Below are positions 30,231-39,712 of a stretch of 64,000 nt of DNA, piece after piece. The stretch lies in the NCBI RefSeq assembly GCF_001465595.2, contig NZ_CP013481.2, positions 744,001 through 808,000 of the forward strand, given 5' to 3'. The notes below the pieces were generated by a model, which saw only the letters and a program-made list of their open reading frames with translations, was not told the DNA's origin and searched no databases. The stretch comes from Pandoraea apista (GTDB lineage: Bacteria > Pseudomonadota > Gammaproteobacteria > Burkholderiales > Burkholderiaceae). The position numbers were made by a program, and so were the translations under genes. Each line of letters begins with the position of its first letter. The first letter of the stretch is position 1.

Positions 30231-31310
30231 ATGCAACTGCGCCCCGACGCGCTCGACGCGCATCTCGCCAAGACGCTCTCGCCGATCTATACGATCTACG
30301 GCGACGAGAGCCTGCTCGTGCAGGAAGCGGTGGATCGTGTGCGCGCGGCGGCGCGTGCGGGTGGCTTCACCGAGCGTGACGTGCTCAGCGTCGAGCGCAG
30401 CTTCGACTGGGGCGCGCTCGCGAACGCCGGGCAGTCGATGTCGCTGTTCGGCGATCGCAAACTCATCGAACTGCGCATTCCCGGCGGAAAGCCCGGCAAG
30501 GATGGAGGCGCTGCGCTCAAGGCGCATGCCGATGCCGCCAATAGCGACGTGCTGACGATCGTTACGCTGCCGCGGCTCGATGCTACCGCAACCAAATCCG
30601 ACTGGTTCTCCTCGCTCGATCGCGTGGGCGTCACGATCAAGATCGATCCGGTCGACCGTAGCCGTCTGCCTGACTGGATTGCCCAACGGCTCTCCGCACA
30701 GGGACAACGTGTCGAAGCGGGCGAGCCGGGACGTCGCGTATTGCAGTTCATCGCGGATCGCGTCGAAGGCAATCTGCTCGCGGCGCACCAGGAAATTCAG
30801 AAGCTGGGCCTGCTGTATCCGTCGGGTGTGCTGGCGTTCGAGCAGGTGCAGGACGCGGTGCTCAACGTTGCACGCTACGACGTCTTCAAACTTAGCGAAG
30901 CCGTGCTGGCAGGCGATTCCGCCCGGCTCGTTCGCATGCTCGACGGTCTGCGTGGCGAAGGCGAAGCCGCGCCGCTCGTGTTATGGGCATTGACGGAAGA
31001 AGTCCGCACCCTTGCCAAGATCACGCGCGGGATGGCGGCGGGCAAGCCGCTCGCGATGTTGCTGCGCGAATATCGGGTCTGGGGCCCGCGCGAGCGTTTG
31101 ATGGAACAAGCGGCGAATCGCGCCACGCCGGCCATGCTTGCACAGGCGCTGCAATTGGCGGCGCGTCTGGACCGGCAGGTCAAGGGCCTGCGCGCAGACG
31201 GTCTTCCGGGCGATCCCTGGGACGGCATGCTTCAGCTCGGCCTGCTGCTCGCCGGCGAGCGACCGCCGACGGCGCGCTCTGCGCGTGCATCGCGTCCGGT
31301 GCATGCATAG
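30231..31310 (+). CDS. holA: DNA polymerase III subunit delta
   Basis: A 359-residue clamp-loader subunit that opens the beta sliding clamp. The N-terminal AAA-like domain starts with MQLRPDALDAHL and IYTIYGDESLLVQEAVD, characteristic of HolA, and the helical C-terminal domain ends with LLLAGERPP. It begins 11 bases after lptE, fitting the conserved leuS-lptE-holA operon. Confidence 0.94.
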   Translation: MQLRPDALDAHLAKTLSPIYTIYGDESLLVQEAVDRVRAAARAGGFTERDVLSVERSFDWGALANAGQSMSLFGDRKLIELRIPGGKPGKDGGAALKAHADAANSDVLTIVTLPRLDATATKSDWFSSLDRVGVTIKIDPVDRSRLPDWIAQRLSAQGQRVEAGEPGRRVLQFIADRVEGNLLAAHQEIQKLGLLYPSGVLAFEQVQDAVLNVARYDVFKLSEAVLAGDSARLVRMLDGLRGEGEAAPLVLWALTEEVRTLAKITRGMAAGKPLAMLLREYRVWGPRERLMEQAANRATPAMLAQALQLAARLDRQVKGLRADGLPGDPWDGMLQLGLLLAGERPPTARSARASRPVHA

Positions 31311-31406
31311 ACTGCGCCCCAATTCCGCTAACGCCGGCTGCCCGCACTGACAGCCAACAGAATGCAAAGGCGACCGAGTCGCCCATAGAACTGCCGAACC
31401 GACGAT

Positions 31407-32675
31407 ATGGATATCAAAGCCTACATGCAATCGCTGGGCCAGCGTGCCCGCGAGGCCTCGCGCGCCATGGCGCGTGCCGACACCGCCGCCAAGAATCGCG
31501 CACTTCTGGCGATTGCGGATGCCATCGAACGCGACGGCGCAAAGTTGCAGGAAGTGAACCGCCGCGATCTCGAGCGGGCGCGTGCGAACGGTCAGGACGC
31601 CGCGTTCATCGACCGCCTCACGCTCTCCGACAAGGCGCTGCGCACGATGATCGACGGGTTGCGCCAGATCGCCGGCCTGTCCGATCCCATTGGCGAGATC
31701 AGCAACGTGCGCGTGCAGCCGAGTGGCATTCAGGTTGGCCAGATGCGTGTGCCGCTGGGCGTCATCGGCATCATTTACGAATCGCGACCCAACGTGACGA
31801 TCGACGCCGCAGCGCTTTGCCTCAAGTCGGGTAATGCGACCATTCTGCGCGGCGGCTCGGAAGCCATCGAAAGCAACACCGCCCTGGCCTCGCTCATTGC
31901 TCAGGCACTTGCACAAACCGGCTTGCCGGGCGACGCCGTGCAGGTGGTGAGCACGCCCGACCGGGCGGCTGTCGGCGAACTCATCACCATGACCGAGTAC
32001 GTCGACGTGATCGTGCCGCGCGGCGGCAAGAGCCTGATCGCGCGGTTGATGCAAGATGCGCGCGTGCCCATGATCAAGCACCTCGATGGCATCTGTCACG
32101 TCTATGTCGACGGCCGCGCCGATCCGGCGAAGGCGCTGGCGATTTGCGAGAACGCCAAGACGCACCGCTACGGCACTTGCAACACGATGGAGACGTTGCT
32201 CGTCGATCAGCACGCCATTGGCCAGTTGTCTGCGATCGCCCGCATGTTCCAGGGCAAGCAAGTCGAACTGCGTGGTTGCGAACGCACGCTCGCCGCACTT
32301 CACGACGCCGGTGTGACGGGCGCGGTGGCGGCGACCGAGGAAGACTGGTCCACGGAATACCTGGCGCCGGTGCTGGCCATCAAGATTGTCGACGGCCTCG
32401 CGCCGGCCATCGAGCACATCAATCGCTACGGTTCGCATCACACCGACGCCATCGTGACCGAAGACTACAGCGCGGCCATGCAATTCCTGCGCGAAGTCGA
32501 TTCGGCCAGCGTGATGATCAATGCAAGCACGCGCTTTGCCGACGGCTTCGAGTTTGGTCTGGGTGCCGAGATCGGCATCTCGAACGACAAGCTGCATGCC
32601 CGTGGTCCGGTGGGGCTTGAGGGCCTGACGAGTCTGAAGTATGTCGTGTTCGGGCACGGCGAAGTCCGCCAGTAA
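31407..32675 (+). CDS. proA: Glutamate-5-semialdehyde dehydrogenase
   Basis: A 422-residue NADPH-dependent enzyme that reduces gamma-glutamyl phosphate to glutamate semialdehyde, second step of proline synthesis. The [21 protein letters not shown] segment and [14 protein letters not shown] are typical, and the catalytic Cys lies in [10 protein letters not shown]. Length is normal. It lies 97 bases after holA and is followed closely by the HutD-like gene. Confidence 0.97.
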   Translation: MDIKAYMQSLGQRAREASRAMARADTAAKNRALLAIADAIERDGAKLQEVNRRDLERARANGQDAAFIDRLTLSDKALRTMIDGLRQIAGLSDPIGEISNVRVQPSGIQVGQMRVPLGVIGIIYESRPNVTIDAAALCLKSGNATILRGGSEAIESNTALASLIAQALAQTGLPGDAVQVVSTPDRAAVGELITMTEYVDVIVPRGGKSLIARLMQDARVPMIKHLDGICHVYVDGRADPAKALAICENAKTHRYGTCNTMETLLVDQHAIGQLSAIARMFQGKQVELRGCERTLAALHDAGVTGAVAATEEDWSTEYLAPVLAIKIVDGLAPAIEHINRYGSHHTDAIVTEDYSAAMQFLREVDSASVMINASTRFADGFEFGLGAEIGISNDKLHARGPVGLEGLTSLKYVVFGHGEVRQ

Positions 32676-32697
32676 TCGCGTCGCAAAAATACGTCTC

Positions 32698-33312
32698 ATG
32701 AAACTGCAAGCGCTCGGCCCGGCCGATTTTCTGAAGATGCCGTGGAAGAACGGCCAGGGCGTGACGACGGAACTGGCGGTAGCGCGTCGCGTAGACGGCG
32801 ACGGCTTCGACTGGCGGATCAGCACGGCGACCGTCGCTGCGCCGGGGCCATTCTCCGAGTTCGCCGGCATTGACCGTTCGCTGGCGATTGTCCGGGGCGG
32901 CACGCTCACGCTCAATGTCGAGGGCCGTCCGGACGCCACGCTCACCACACACACGCCTCCCTACGCGTTTGAAGGGGAGTTGAGTGTGACGAGCACGCCG
33001 GTGCTGGAGGCGGCTGGCGTGCCCATCGACGACTTCAACGTCATGACGCGTCGCTCCGGCTGGCAGCACACGTTGGCGCAGCATCGTCTCGATGGCGAAG
33101 CCCTGACCTGGGCGCTGCCGACGGAGGCCCACGCCGTTGCCTTCCTTTACTGTGCGCACGGGCAAGTGCAGGTGACATTCGGCGATGGTCGGGCCGTGGC
33201 GATTCCCGAGGGGCACGCGCTTCGCATCGACGACGGTGGCGGTCACGCCTGTGAGCTGCGTGCCGGCGCCAGCTTCGCCGACGTCTTCCTGACGACACTT
33301 TCGCGACGTTGA
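32698..33312 (+). CDS. HutD/Ves family cupin-like protein
   Basis: A 204-residue protein of the HutD/Ves family. The opening MPWKNGQGVTTELA and DWRISTATVAAPGPFSEFAGIDR are diagnostic. The fold is a double-stranded beta barrel of the cupin type. HutD is associated with histidine use in Pseudomonas, and Ves is cold- and temperature-related in E. coli, but no biochemical activity is settled. No hut genes are nearby. I chose the ATG at 32698, which starts at the conserved N-terminus; it is 22 bases after the proA stop. A terminator hairpin follows. Confidence 0.85.
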   Translation: MKLQALGPADFLKMPWKNGQGVTTELAVARRVDGDGFDWRISTATVAAPGPFSEFAGIDRSLAIVRGGTLTLNVEGRPDATLTTHTPPYAFEGELSVTSTPVLEAAGVPIDDFNVMTRRSGWQHTLAQHRLDGEALTWALPTEAHAVAFLYCAHGQVQVTFGDGRAVAIPEGHALRIDDGGGHACELRAGASFADVFLTTLSRR

Positions 33313-33318
33313 ACACCC

Positions 33319-33352
33319 GGCCTGTGTCGCATCCCCAGACACAGGCCAATTT
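33319..33352 (+). terminator. Terminator after the HutD-like gene
   Basis: A perfect 10-base stem (GGCCTGTGTC at 33319-33328 and GACACAGGCC at 33338-33347) with a 9-base loop, followed by AATTTCTT. It separates the leuS-to-hutD group from the AraC regulator. Confidence 0.7.
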
Positions 33353-33356
33353 CTTC

Positions 33357-33420
33357 CGCCTCCCGCCTCCCGCGTTCCCCCTCCCCGTTCTCCCTTCACG
33401 CCAGCGCCCGCCGAGGCCTC
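33357..33420. repeat. Polypyrimidine tract at the left edge of the molybdenum-hydroxylase cassette
   Basis: The plus strand is strongly enriched in C and T here, with CCTCCCGCCTCCCGC and CCCCCTCCCCG stretches. It lies between the terminator and the AraC gene. It is not coding as far as I can see. It may mark an old junction, or simply be a low-complexity spacer. Confidence 0.5.
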
Positions 33421-33571
33421 TCCCCGCGCATCGACGTGTCTTCGTATTTTCCCTAGGCTGATCCGGATACTTTTCCGACGAGCGAAACGGCATACTCTGC
33501 GTTATCCACATATAAACCAAGGTTCCACCCATGAAACATGAATATCTCGACACGGCGCGAGACGGGACGAT

Positions 33572-34513
33572 ATGGATCCGCTAAGCGACGTTCTCAGCGA
33601 CCTGCGTGCCGACGCGGTCGTTACGGGCCGATTCACGTTCGGTGCGCCGTGGTCGCTGCGCAAGCCTGCGCTCGACGGCGCACCGTTTCGCACGGCGATG
33701 GGTGAGCCGTTCTATCTTGTGGTGGCCGGAATGGCGCCGGTACGTGTTGAGCCGGGCGACTGCGTGCTGTTGCCCCACGGACATGAACACATCATGTGTT
33801 CGTCGCTCGACGAGACACCGATCGCTTTCGAGCAATTGATGTCGGCGCAGGGTATCGAGCCGAGGCTCGATACGCCGCTTGCGTTTCGCGCCGGCGGCGA
33901 GGGGCCGGTCAGCGATCTCTACACTGGCGTGGTGATGTTTCGTGAACGCGTGCGCAATCCCTTACTCGCTTCGCTGCCGCCGTTGATTCACATTCGTGCG
34001 GGGGACCCTGCGGTTCCTGCATTGCTGACCACGACCATTGCCGGGTTCATCGAAGAGTCGATGCAACGCGGTGCCGGGTGGCGGGTCGCTGTCGCGCGTC
34101 TGGCAGACGTGCTGTTCGTCCAGATTCTGCGTGCGTATCTGAGCGCGAACGGCGGGGCCGCCACGCATTGGTTGCGCGGCATGACCGACCCGCAACTCGG
34201 GCGCAGCATCGCCTCGATGCATGAAGCGCCGCAACGGCCGTGGACGGTCGAGCAACTGGCGGACATTGCCGGCATGTCGCGCTCAAAGTTCTGTCTGCGC
34301 TTTCGCGACCTCGTGGGCGAGTCGCCGATGTCGTATCTCACCAAGCACCGCATGTATCTGGCCGCCGAGCGTCTGGCGGGCGCGGGTGAGCGCATTGCCG
34401 ATGTCGCGGATGCCGTCGGCTATGCCTCCGAGAAAGCCTTCACCCGCGCTTTTCGCCGTTGTTACGGCCTGCCTCCGCGCGAATACCTCCGAAGCTGCGA
34501 ACTGGGTCGCTAG
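33572..34513 (+). CDS. AraC-family transcriptional regulator (cupin sensor)
   Basis: A 313-residue regulator. The N-terminal ~180 residues form a cupin-like sensor of the AraC_binding_6 type (EPGDCVLLPHGHEHIM). The last ~100 residues hold two helix-turn-helix units: WTVEQLADIAGMSRSKFCLRF, then IADVADAVGYASEKAFTRAF with RCYGLPPREY. It sits just upstream of, and on the same strand as, the molybdenum-hydroxylase genes, so it is likely their regulator; the effector is unknown. A local activator role is inference. Confidence 0.88.
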   Translation: MDPLSDVLSDLRADAVVTGRFTFGAPWSLRKPALDGAPFRTAMGEPFYLVVAGMAPVRVEPGDCVLLPHGHEHIMCSSLDETPIAFEQLMSAQGIEPRLDTPLAFRAGGEGPVSDLYTGVVMFRERVRNPLLASLPPLIHIRAGDPAVPALLTTTIAGFIEESMQRGAGWRVAVARLADVLFVQILRAYLSANGGAATHWLRGMTDPQLGRSIASMHEAPQRPWTVEQLADIAGMSRSKFCLRFRDLVGESPMSYLTKHRMYLAAERLAGAGERIADVADAVGYASEKAFTRAFRRCYGLPPREYLRSCELGR

Positions 34514-34684
34514 CGCGACCGCTGTGTCGCGTGCCTGAGGGTTTTCCCGTCTCTGGACGAACGGCATCCTTTTCGGGCCGGGCGGTCGTTGTTCGCCAAT
34601 TTTCTCGTTGTGAGAATTCATTCGCCATCTGCCGGCGCGCCGCGAGGTTCGCGGGCGCAGGCGGAAGTCACAACGGGAGACACC

Positions 34685-35128
34685 ATGGAATTCCAACTCA
34701 ACGGGCGGCCCTTCGCCTTCGATGGCGATGACGACACGCCTTTGCTGTGGGTCATTCGCGACGCCGCAGGACTGACCGGCACCAAGTACGGCTGCGGCAT
34801 TGGCGCTTGCGGTGCCTGCACGGTGCATGTCGACGGCGTAGCCACACGCACGTGCGTGCTGCCGGTCTCGGCCGTGGCGGGCAAGCGCATCACCACCATC
34901 GAAGCATTGTCGCCGACGCGCTCGCATCCGATTCAGCAAGCCTGGATCGCCAAAGACGTGCCGCAGTGCGGCTACTGCCAGTCCGGCATGGTGATGGCGG
35001 CGGCGGCGCTGCTCGACAAGCATCCGCAGCCGACCGACGCTCAGATCGACGAAGCGATGACCAACCTCTGCCGTTGCGCGACCTATCACCGTATCCGGGA
35101 GGCAATCCATGTCGCAGCAAAGCGCTGA
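34685..35128 (+). CDS. iorA: 2Fe-2S subunit of a molybdenum hydroxylase (isoquinoline 1-oxidoreductase alpha type)
   Basis: A 147-residue small subunit that carries two 2Fe-2S clusters. The plant-ferredoxin type uses Cys37, Cys42, Cys45 and Cys57 (GCGIGACGACTV), and the second uses Cys95, Cys98, Cys129 and Cys131 (CGYCQSG, CRC). All eight ligands are present. I chose the ATG at 34685, which has GGGAGA upstream; the frame is open to 34589. Its stop lies inside the start of the large subunit (20-base overlap). Electrons from the Mo site would pass through these clusters to an acceptor not encoded here. Confidence 0.92.
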   Translation: MEFQLNGRPFAFDGDDDTPLLWVIRDAAGLTGTKYGCGIGACGACTVHVDGVATRTCVLPVSAVAGKRITTIEALSPTRSHPIQQAWIAKDVPQCGYCQSGMVMAAAALLDKHPQPTDAQIDEAMTNLCRCATYHRIREAIHVAAKR

Positions 35129-37373
35129 GCGCAAGACACATACCGAGAGCGGCATGGCAGCGGGCGCACCGGCGTCCCCATCTCGACGCCGTTGGCTGGG
35201 CGGCATGTCGCTGGCAGCAGGCAGCCTGCTGATTCCGATCTCGGCGTCGTGGGTGGCGAGTCCCGAGGCGCGCGCGGCGGGCGAGAACCTCATCGAGATC
35301 AACGACTGGATCCGGATCGATGCCGACGGTACCACCGTGCTGGGGCTGTCGCAATGCGAAGTCGGGCAGGGCGTCTACACCGGCCTGCCGCAGGTCCTTG
35401 CCGACGAACTCGATGCCGATTGGCGCCGGGTCCGCGTCGAATTCGTGACGGCGCGCGCCGCCTATCGCACGGCCGCAGCCAACGAGGCGTTGCAACAGTT
35501 CGTGGGCGCCTCGATGTCGGTGACGCTGTTCTACGAGCGTTTGCGCATCGCGGGCGCACAGGCACGCGAAGCACTCGTTGCGGTCGCGGCGCGCCGGTTC
35601 GGCGTGCGCACGACCAACTGCGTCACGCGCGACGGCCGGGTCATGCATCCGCAGTCGGGGCGTTCGCTGGGCTACGGCGAGCTGGCCGCCGACGCGGCCA
35701 AGCTGCCCCTCAATCCGCATCCGCAACTCAAGAACGAGGCGGCGCACGCGCTGATCGGCAAGCCGGTGCCGCGACTCGACACGCCTTCGAAAGTCGACGG
35801 CTCGGCGGTCTTCGGGATCGACGTCAAAGTACCCGACATGCTCATCGGTGCCGTGCGCATGGCGCCGACATCGGGCGGCGCACCGCTTGCCGTGCGCAAC
35901 CGGGAAGAGATCAAGGCGCGCAAGGGCGTGCACGAGGTCGTCATGGCGAAAGACGCCGTCATCGTCGTGGCGAGCGACTACTGGCGTGCGAAGACCGCGT
36001 GCGACGCGTTGGATGTCGAGTGGAAAGCCGGTCCGGCGGCAGACAGCAAGACGATTCTGGCAGAGCGCCGTGCTGCATTGATCAATGGTCAGGCGGGGAT
36101 TGCCACCAACATCGGCGATGCCCCGGGGCGCATCGCTGCCGGTGGCAAGGTCGTGACCGGCGAGTACCACACGCCGTACATCGTCCACGCGACCATGGAA
36201 CCGGTCAACGCTACCGTGCATGTGCGCAAGGACAAGGGCGAGATAGAAGTCTGGGGGCCGATTCAGGGGCAGGACAAAGTTCGCTGGGCGCTCGGCGGCA
36301 TCTTCAAATTGCCGCCCGAAAAGGTCACGGTGCATACCACCTTCCTCGGCGGTAGTTTCGGCCGCAAGTACGTGCCCGATTTCGTGATCCATGCGGCGGT
36401 GGCATCGGCGGCGGTCGGGCGTCCGGTCAAAGTCATCCGCTCGCGTGAAGACGACACCCGGCACGGCTTCTATCGTCCCTGCGCGTCGGGCCGGTTTCAG
36501 GCGGTACTCGGCCACGACGGACTGCCTACGGCATTGCATGTGCGCGTGGCAGGACAGTCGCTTTACAACGTCATCAAGAAAGACCACTACGAGAAGGCCG
36601 GCTACGACGAGACCATGCTCGACGGGCTCTACGACCTCGCGTACGCCGTACCGAATCTGCGCGTCGAGGGTATCGACGTGCCGCAGCCGAACATTCCCGT
36701 GAGCTTCATGCGCTCCGTCGGCTCTACGTCGAGCGTGTTCTTTCTCGAGAGCTTCATCGACGAGATGGCCGAGGCGGCCGGGATCGATCCCATTGAGTAT
36801 CGCAAGCGTTTGCTCAAGCACGATGCGCTGGCCACGCGTGTGATCGAGACGACCGTGACATCGGCTGGCTGGCAGGCGAAGGCGAAACCCGGCGTGCATC
36901 GCGGCTTCGGTTATTGCACCTATACCGGGCGTGGCGCCGCGTTCTCGACCTACGTGGCGGTGGCCGTGGAACTGCGCGTTGTGGGCGATCGCTTCAAGGT
37001 CGAACGTGTGGTATGCGGCGTCGATTGCGGGCGTGCGATCAATCCGAACCTCATCCGCGCCAACATCGAGGGTGGCATCGGGTTCGCGCTGACCAATACA
37101 TTCAAAAGTCAGATCACGTTCGCCAACGGCGCAGTCGAGCAGGGCAACTTTGGCGACTACCCGCTGTTGTACCTCGTCGAGATGCCGAAAATCGAGACCG
37201 TGATCGTGCCTAGCGACCGTCCGCCGCAGGGATGCGGCGAAGTGTCGTTGCCGCCCATGGCGCCGGCAGTGGCGCAGGCCATCCGGCGTGCCACCGGCGT
37301 ACGGGCGCGGTCCATGCCGTTGCCGCAGACCGTTGCCGAGGCAAAAGCGCTCGACCGGGAGGGGCATGCCTGA
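35109..37373 (+). CDS. iorB: Molybdopterin-binding large subunit (isoquinoline 1-oxidoreductase beta type)
   Basis: A 754-residue catalytic subunit of the xanthine dehydrogenase superfamily. A Tat-like leader is seen (SRRRWLGGMSLAAGSLL, residues ~22-38), so export or membrane association is likely. Mo-cofactor segments are QGVYTGLPQVLADEL, FLGGSFGRK, and the terminal QGCGEVSLPPMAPA, whose Glu711 matches the catalytic Glu of the family. As in Ior/Qor-type enzymes there is no FAD subunit gene. Family members hydroxylate N-heterocycles or oxidise aldehydes; the substrate here cannot be told. It overlaps iorA at the front and the XdhC gene at the end by one base. Confidence 0.9.
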   Translation: MSQQSAERKTHTESGMAAGAPASPSRRRWLGGMSLAAGSLLIPISASWVASPEARAAGENLIEINDWIRIDADGTTVLGLSQCEVGQGVYTGLPQVLADELDADWRRVRVEFVTARAAYRTAAANEALQQFVGASMSVTLFYERLRIAGAQAREALVAVAARRFGVRTTNCVTRDGRVMHPQSGRSLGYGELAADAAKLPLNPHPQLKNEAAHALIGKPVPRLDTPSKVDGSAVFGIDVKVPDMLIGAVRMAPTSGGAPLAVRNREEIKARKGVHEVVMAKDAVIVVASDYWRAKTACDALDVEWKAGPAADSKTILAERRAALINGQAGIATNIGDAPGRIAAGGKVVTGEYHTPYIVHATMEPVNATVHVRKDKGEIEVWGPIQGQDKVRWALGGIFKLPPEKVTVHTTFLGGSFGRKYVPDFVIHAAVASAAVGRPVKVIRSREDDTRHGFYRPCASGRFQAVLGHDGLPTALHVRVAGQSLYNVIKKDHYEKAGYDETMLDGLYDLAYAVPNLRVEGIDVPQPNIPVSFMRSVGSTSSVFFLESFIDEMAEAAGIDPIEYRKRLLKHDALATRVIETTVTSAGWQAKAKPGVHRGFGYCTYTGRGAAFSTYVAVAVELRVVGDRFKVERVVCGVDCGRAINPNLIRANIEGGIGFALTNTFKSQITFANGAVEQGNFGDYPLLYLVEMPKIETVIVPSDRPPQGCGEVSLPPMAPAVAQAIRRATGVRARSMPLPQTVAEAKALDREGHA

Positions 37374-38350
37374 TGGACGGGGTCGACGCCGAGGTACTCG
37401 ACGCCGTCGCCCGCTGGCAAGGCCAGGGCGATGACGTGCTGCTCGCGACCGTTGCCCGGACGTGGGGCTCGGCGCCGCGCCCCGTGGGCGCGATGATGGC
37501 GCTCGCGACCTGCGGACGCGTCGCCGGGTCGGTTTCGGGGGGCTGCATCGAAGACGATCTGCTTGCCAAAGTGGTGGGCGGATTTCGTCCCGGGGAACGC
37601 CCGCATGTGCAGACGTACGGCCTGACGGCCGATGAAGCGCACCGCTTTGGGCTGCCGTGTGGCGGCACCCTCGAATTGGTTATCGAGCGCGTGACGTCGC
37701 GCAGCGCGCTCGACGTCATGCGAGACGCCATCGGTCGCGGCGAGCTTGGCGTACGCGAACTCGATCTGCACACCGGGCACGCGCGCGTGCGTAGCGATGC
37801 GCAACCCTCGGTGTTCGCCTATACCGCCACGCGGCTTACCGTGCCGTTCGGTCCTCGATGGCGAATCATCGTGATCGGCGACGGGCAGCTGACGCACCAC
37901 CTTATCCGCATGGCGGTACCGCTCGGATATCAGGTCATCGTCTGCGATCCACGCGACATTCACGACGAGCCGCTCGACACAAGGCAGCGCATGACGCACG
38001 ACGTTCCCCCGAGCGCTCACGTCACGCGTACGCGAGAAATGCCGGACGACTTGATCTTGCGTCTGCGTCCCGATGGCCGCACGGCCATCGTTGCGCTCAC
38101 ACATGATCCGAAGCTCGACGACATGGCGTTGCTTGAAGCGCTCAAGTCCGACGCCTTCTATGTCGGTGCGATTGGCTCGCGCCGCAACCAGGCGTCGCGG
38201 CGCGAGCGTCTGGCGATGTTCGATCTGACCACCACGCAGATCGAACGTTTGCATGGCCCCGTCGGCTTGCCTCTCGGCGCACGCACACCGCCGGAAATTG
38301 CACTCGCGATTCTGGCGGAGATCACGGCGTTGAGAAACGGTATGGCATGA
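37373..38350 (+). CDS. XdhC/CoxI-family molybdenum-enzyme maturation factor
   Basis: A 325-residue protein with an N-terminal XdhC_CoxI domain (VARTWGSAPRPVGAMM, GSVSGGCIEDDLL) and a C-terminal Rossmann-type XdhC_C domain (RIIVIGDGQLTHHL, YVGAIGSRRNQASRRERL). Family knowledge: XdhC binds the Mo cofactor, helps sulfurate it and delivers it to the large subunit. The ATG shares a base with the iorB stop (TGATG), consistent with translational coupling, and supports the reading of the upstream genes as a molybdenum enzyme. Confidence 0.92.
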   Translation: MDGVDAEVLDAVARWQGQGDDVLLATVARTWGSAPRPVGAMMALATCGRVAGSVSGGCIEDDLLAKVVGGFRPGERPHVQTYGLTADEAHRFGLPCGGTLELVIERVTSRSALDVMRDAIGRGELGVRELDLHTGHARVRSDAQPSVFAYTATRLTVPFGPRWRIIVIGDGQLTHHLIRMAVPLGYQVIVCDPRDIHDEPLDTRQRMTHDVPPSAHVTRTREMPDDLILRLRPDGRTAIVALTHDPKLDDMALLEALKSDAFYVGAIGSRRNQASRRERLAMFDLTTTQIERLHGPVGLPLGARTPPEIALAILAEITALRNGMA

Positions 38351-38392
38351 CGGATGTGTAATTCGTAGTCCAATATAAATACAGGGGATGTC

Positions 38393-39448
38393 ATGAAACA
38401 CAAGGTCTGGCTGGCAATGGCGTTGACGCTTGGGGCGGGTTGCGCCAAAGCGGATGGTTTGCAAATCTACGGCATTCTGGACAACAGTCTGGAGTACCTC
38501 AGCAATGCGGGGACGGGGGCAAATGGCAGCAAGCAGTCGCTCTTTCGCGTGAGCAACGGGTCGCAGGCGCCCAATCGGTTTGGTTTCAAAGGATCGGAAG
38601 ATCTTGGTGGTGGCTTGAAGGCGATCATGCAGCTCGAAGCGGGTTTCAATCTCGACTCCGGGCAGCTTCAGCAGGGTGGGCGGATGTTCGGCCGTCAGGC
38701 GTATGTTGGTTTGCAGAACGAGTGGGGTGCCGTCACCGTTGGCCGTCAAAAGAACCTGATCTACGACGCGTTCCTGGAACTCGATCCGTTGTCTTACTAC
38801 AGCTACTCGCTGCCGGCGCTGGATGCGCAATTCGTTGGGAAGGCTGATAACTCGATCAAGTACGCGGGGAACTTCAACGGCTTCAAGGTGGCCGGTTTGT
38901 TTTCGACCGGGTACGACGCCACGATTACGAATGGTGGGCAGGTGCCGGGCGAGTGGCGTGTTGGCAAGGAGTACAGCGTGTCGATGGGGTATGGAAACGG
39001 GCCGTTCAACATGTCGCTCGTCTACGACCAGCAGCAGGGCACCTCTGTCGCGACGCAGGGCGCTACGACGCAGCGAGTGGCGGCGGGTGCCAGCTACGCT
39101 GTGGGCAACTTCAAACCGTACGTTGGTTACCAGTGGTATCTGAGTAGCGTGCCGGGCGTGGCAGGGCGTAACGAACTGTACTTCGCGGGGTTGCAATACC
39201 GCCCGGTCACGGAGGTGATTCTGTCCGGTGCGATTTACTACAACAACATCACGTCGGCGAATCAGCATCCGTACCTGTTGGCGGCGAACGCGGCGTACCT
39301 GCTTTCCAAGCGCACGCAACTTTTTGCTCAGGTTGGATTCGCGCGAAACCAGAACCACTCGAATCTGGGTGTGACTGGTTATGGTTTGACGATCGTGCCG
39401 GGCAGCAATCAGCTAGGCGTGGCCGTAGGCCTTGCGCATTACTTCTAA
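38393..39448 (+). CDS. Gram-negative porin (trimeric, OmpC/Porin_4 type)
   Basis: A 351-residue outer-membrane porin. Signal peptide MKHKVWLAMALTLGAGCAKA is followed by DGLQIYGILDNSLEYLSN, the usual betaproteobacterial porin start. Amphipathic beta strands run throughout, and the chain ends in a terminal Phe (GLAHYF), the BAM recognition signal. It begins 42 bases after the XdhC gene on the same strand, so it could admit the substrate of the enzyme; this is inference. A terminator lies ~230 bases downstream. Confidence 0.9.
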   Translation: MKHKVWLAMALTLGAGCAKADGLQIYGILDNSLEYLSNAGTGANGSKQSLFRVSNGSQAPNRFGFKGSEDLGGGLKAIMQLEAGFNLDSGQLQQGGRMFGRQAYVGLQNEWGAVTVGRQKNLIYDAFLELDPLSYYSYSLPALDAQFVGKADNSIKYAGNFNGFKVAGLFSTGYDATITNGGQVPGEWRVGKEYSVSMGYGNGPFNMSLVYDQQQGTSVATQGATTQRVAAGASYAVGNFKPYVGYQWYLSSVPGVAGRNELYFAGLQYRPVTEVILSGAIYYNNITSANQHPYLLAANAAYLLSKRTQLFAQVGFARNQNHSNLGVTGYGLTIVPGSNQLGVAVGLAHYF

Positions 39449-39534
39449 AGCGCACCGCCCCCCCGTTCCTGCGCCACAAAAAGAAGGAGAAAAAAGTGTG
39501 GGCGGAGGACAGAAGTACAGAAAGTGTGGAGGGG

Positions 39535-39605
39535 GATGGATCGGGGCCCCTTTCTGCAGCGAGTTGGGTTGATGTCTGAGAGGCGAAAAGGGGCTCCGAT
39601 CCATC
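39535..39605. repeat. Long imperfect palindrome
   Basis: A 19-base arm at 39535-39553 (GATGGATCGGGGCCCCTTT) pairs with 39587-39605, with a single mismatch, around a 33-base loop. The spacing and lack of a T tract argue against a simple terminator. It may be a REP-like or mobile-element-derived palindrome. Confidence 0.7.
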
Positions 39606-39677
39606 TGGAGGGAGGCGTTAAGGAAGAGGGCCCACAGCCACCGCCAGAGTAGAACAAAGACGTAGCAACAAAAAAAG

Positions 39678-39712
39678 ATGCCGCTTCGATTTGCGTCGAA
39701 GCGGCATTTTTG
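39678..39712. terminator. Bidirectional terminator between porin and purH
   Basis: ATGCCGCTTCGA (39678-39689) pairs perfectly with TCGAAGCGGCAT (39696-39707). A T tract follows on the plus strand and an A tract precedes it. It lies 72 bases from the purH stop and about 230 from the porin stop. Confidence 0.85.
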
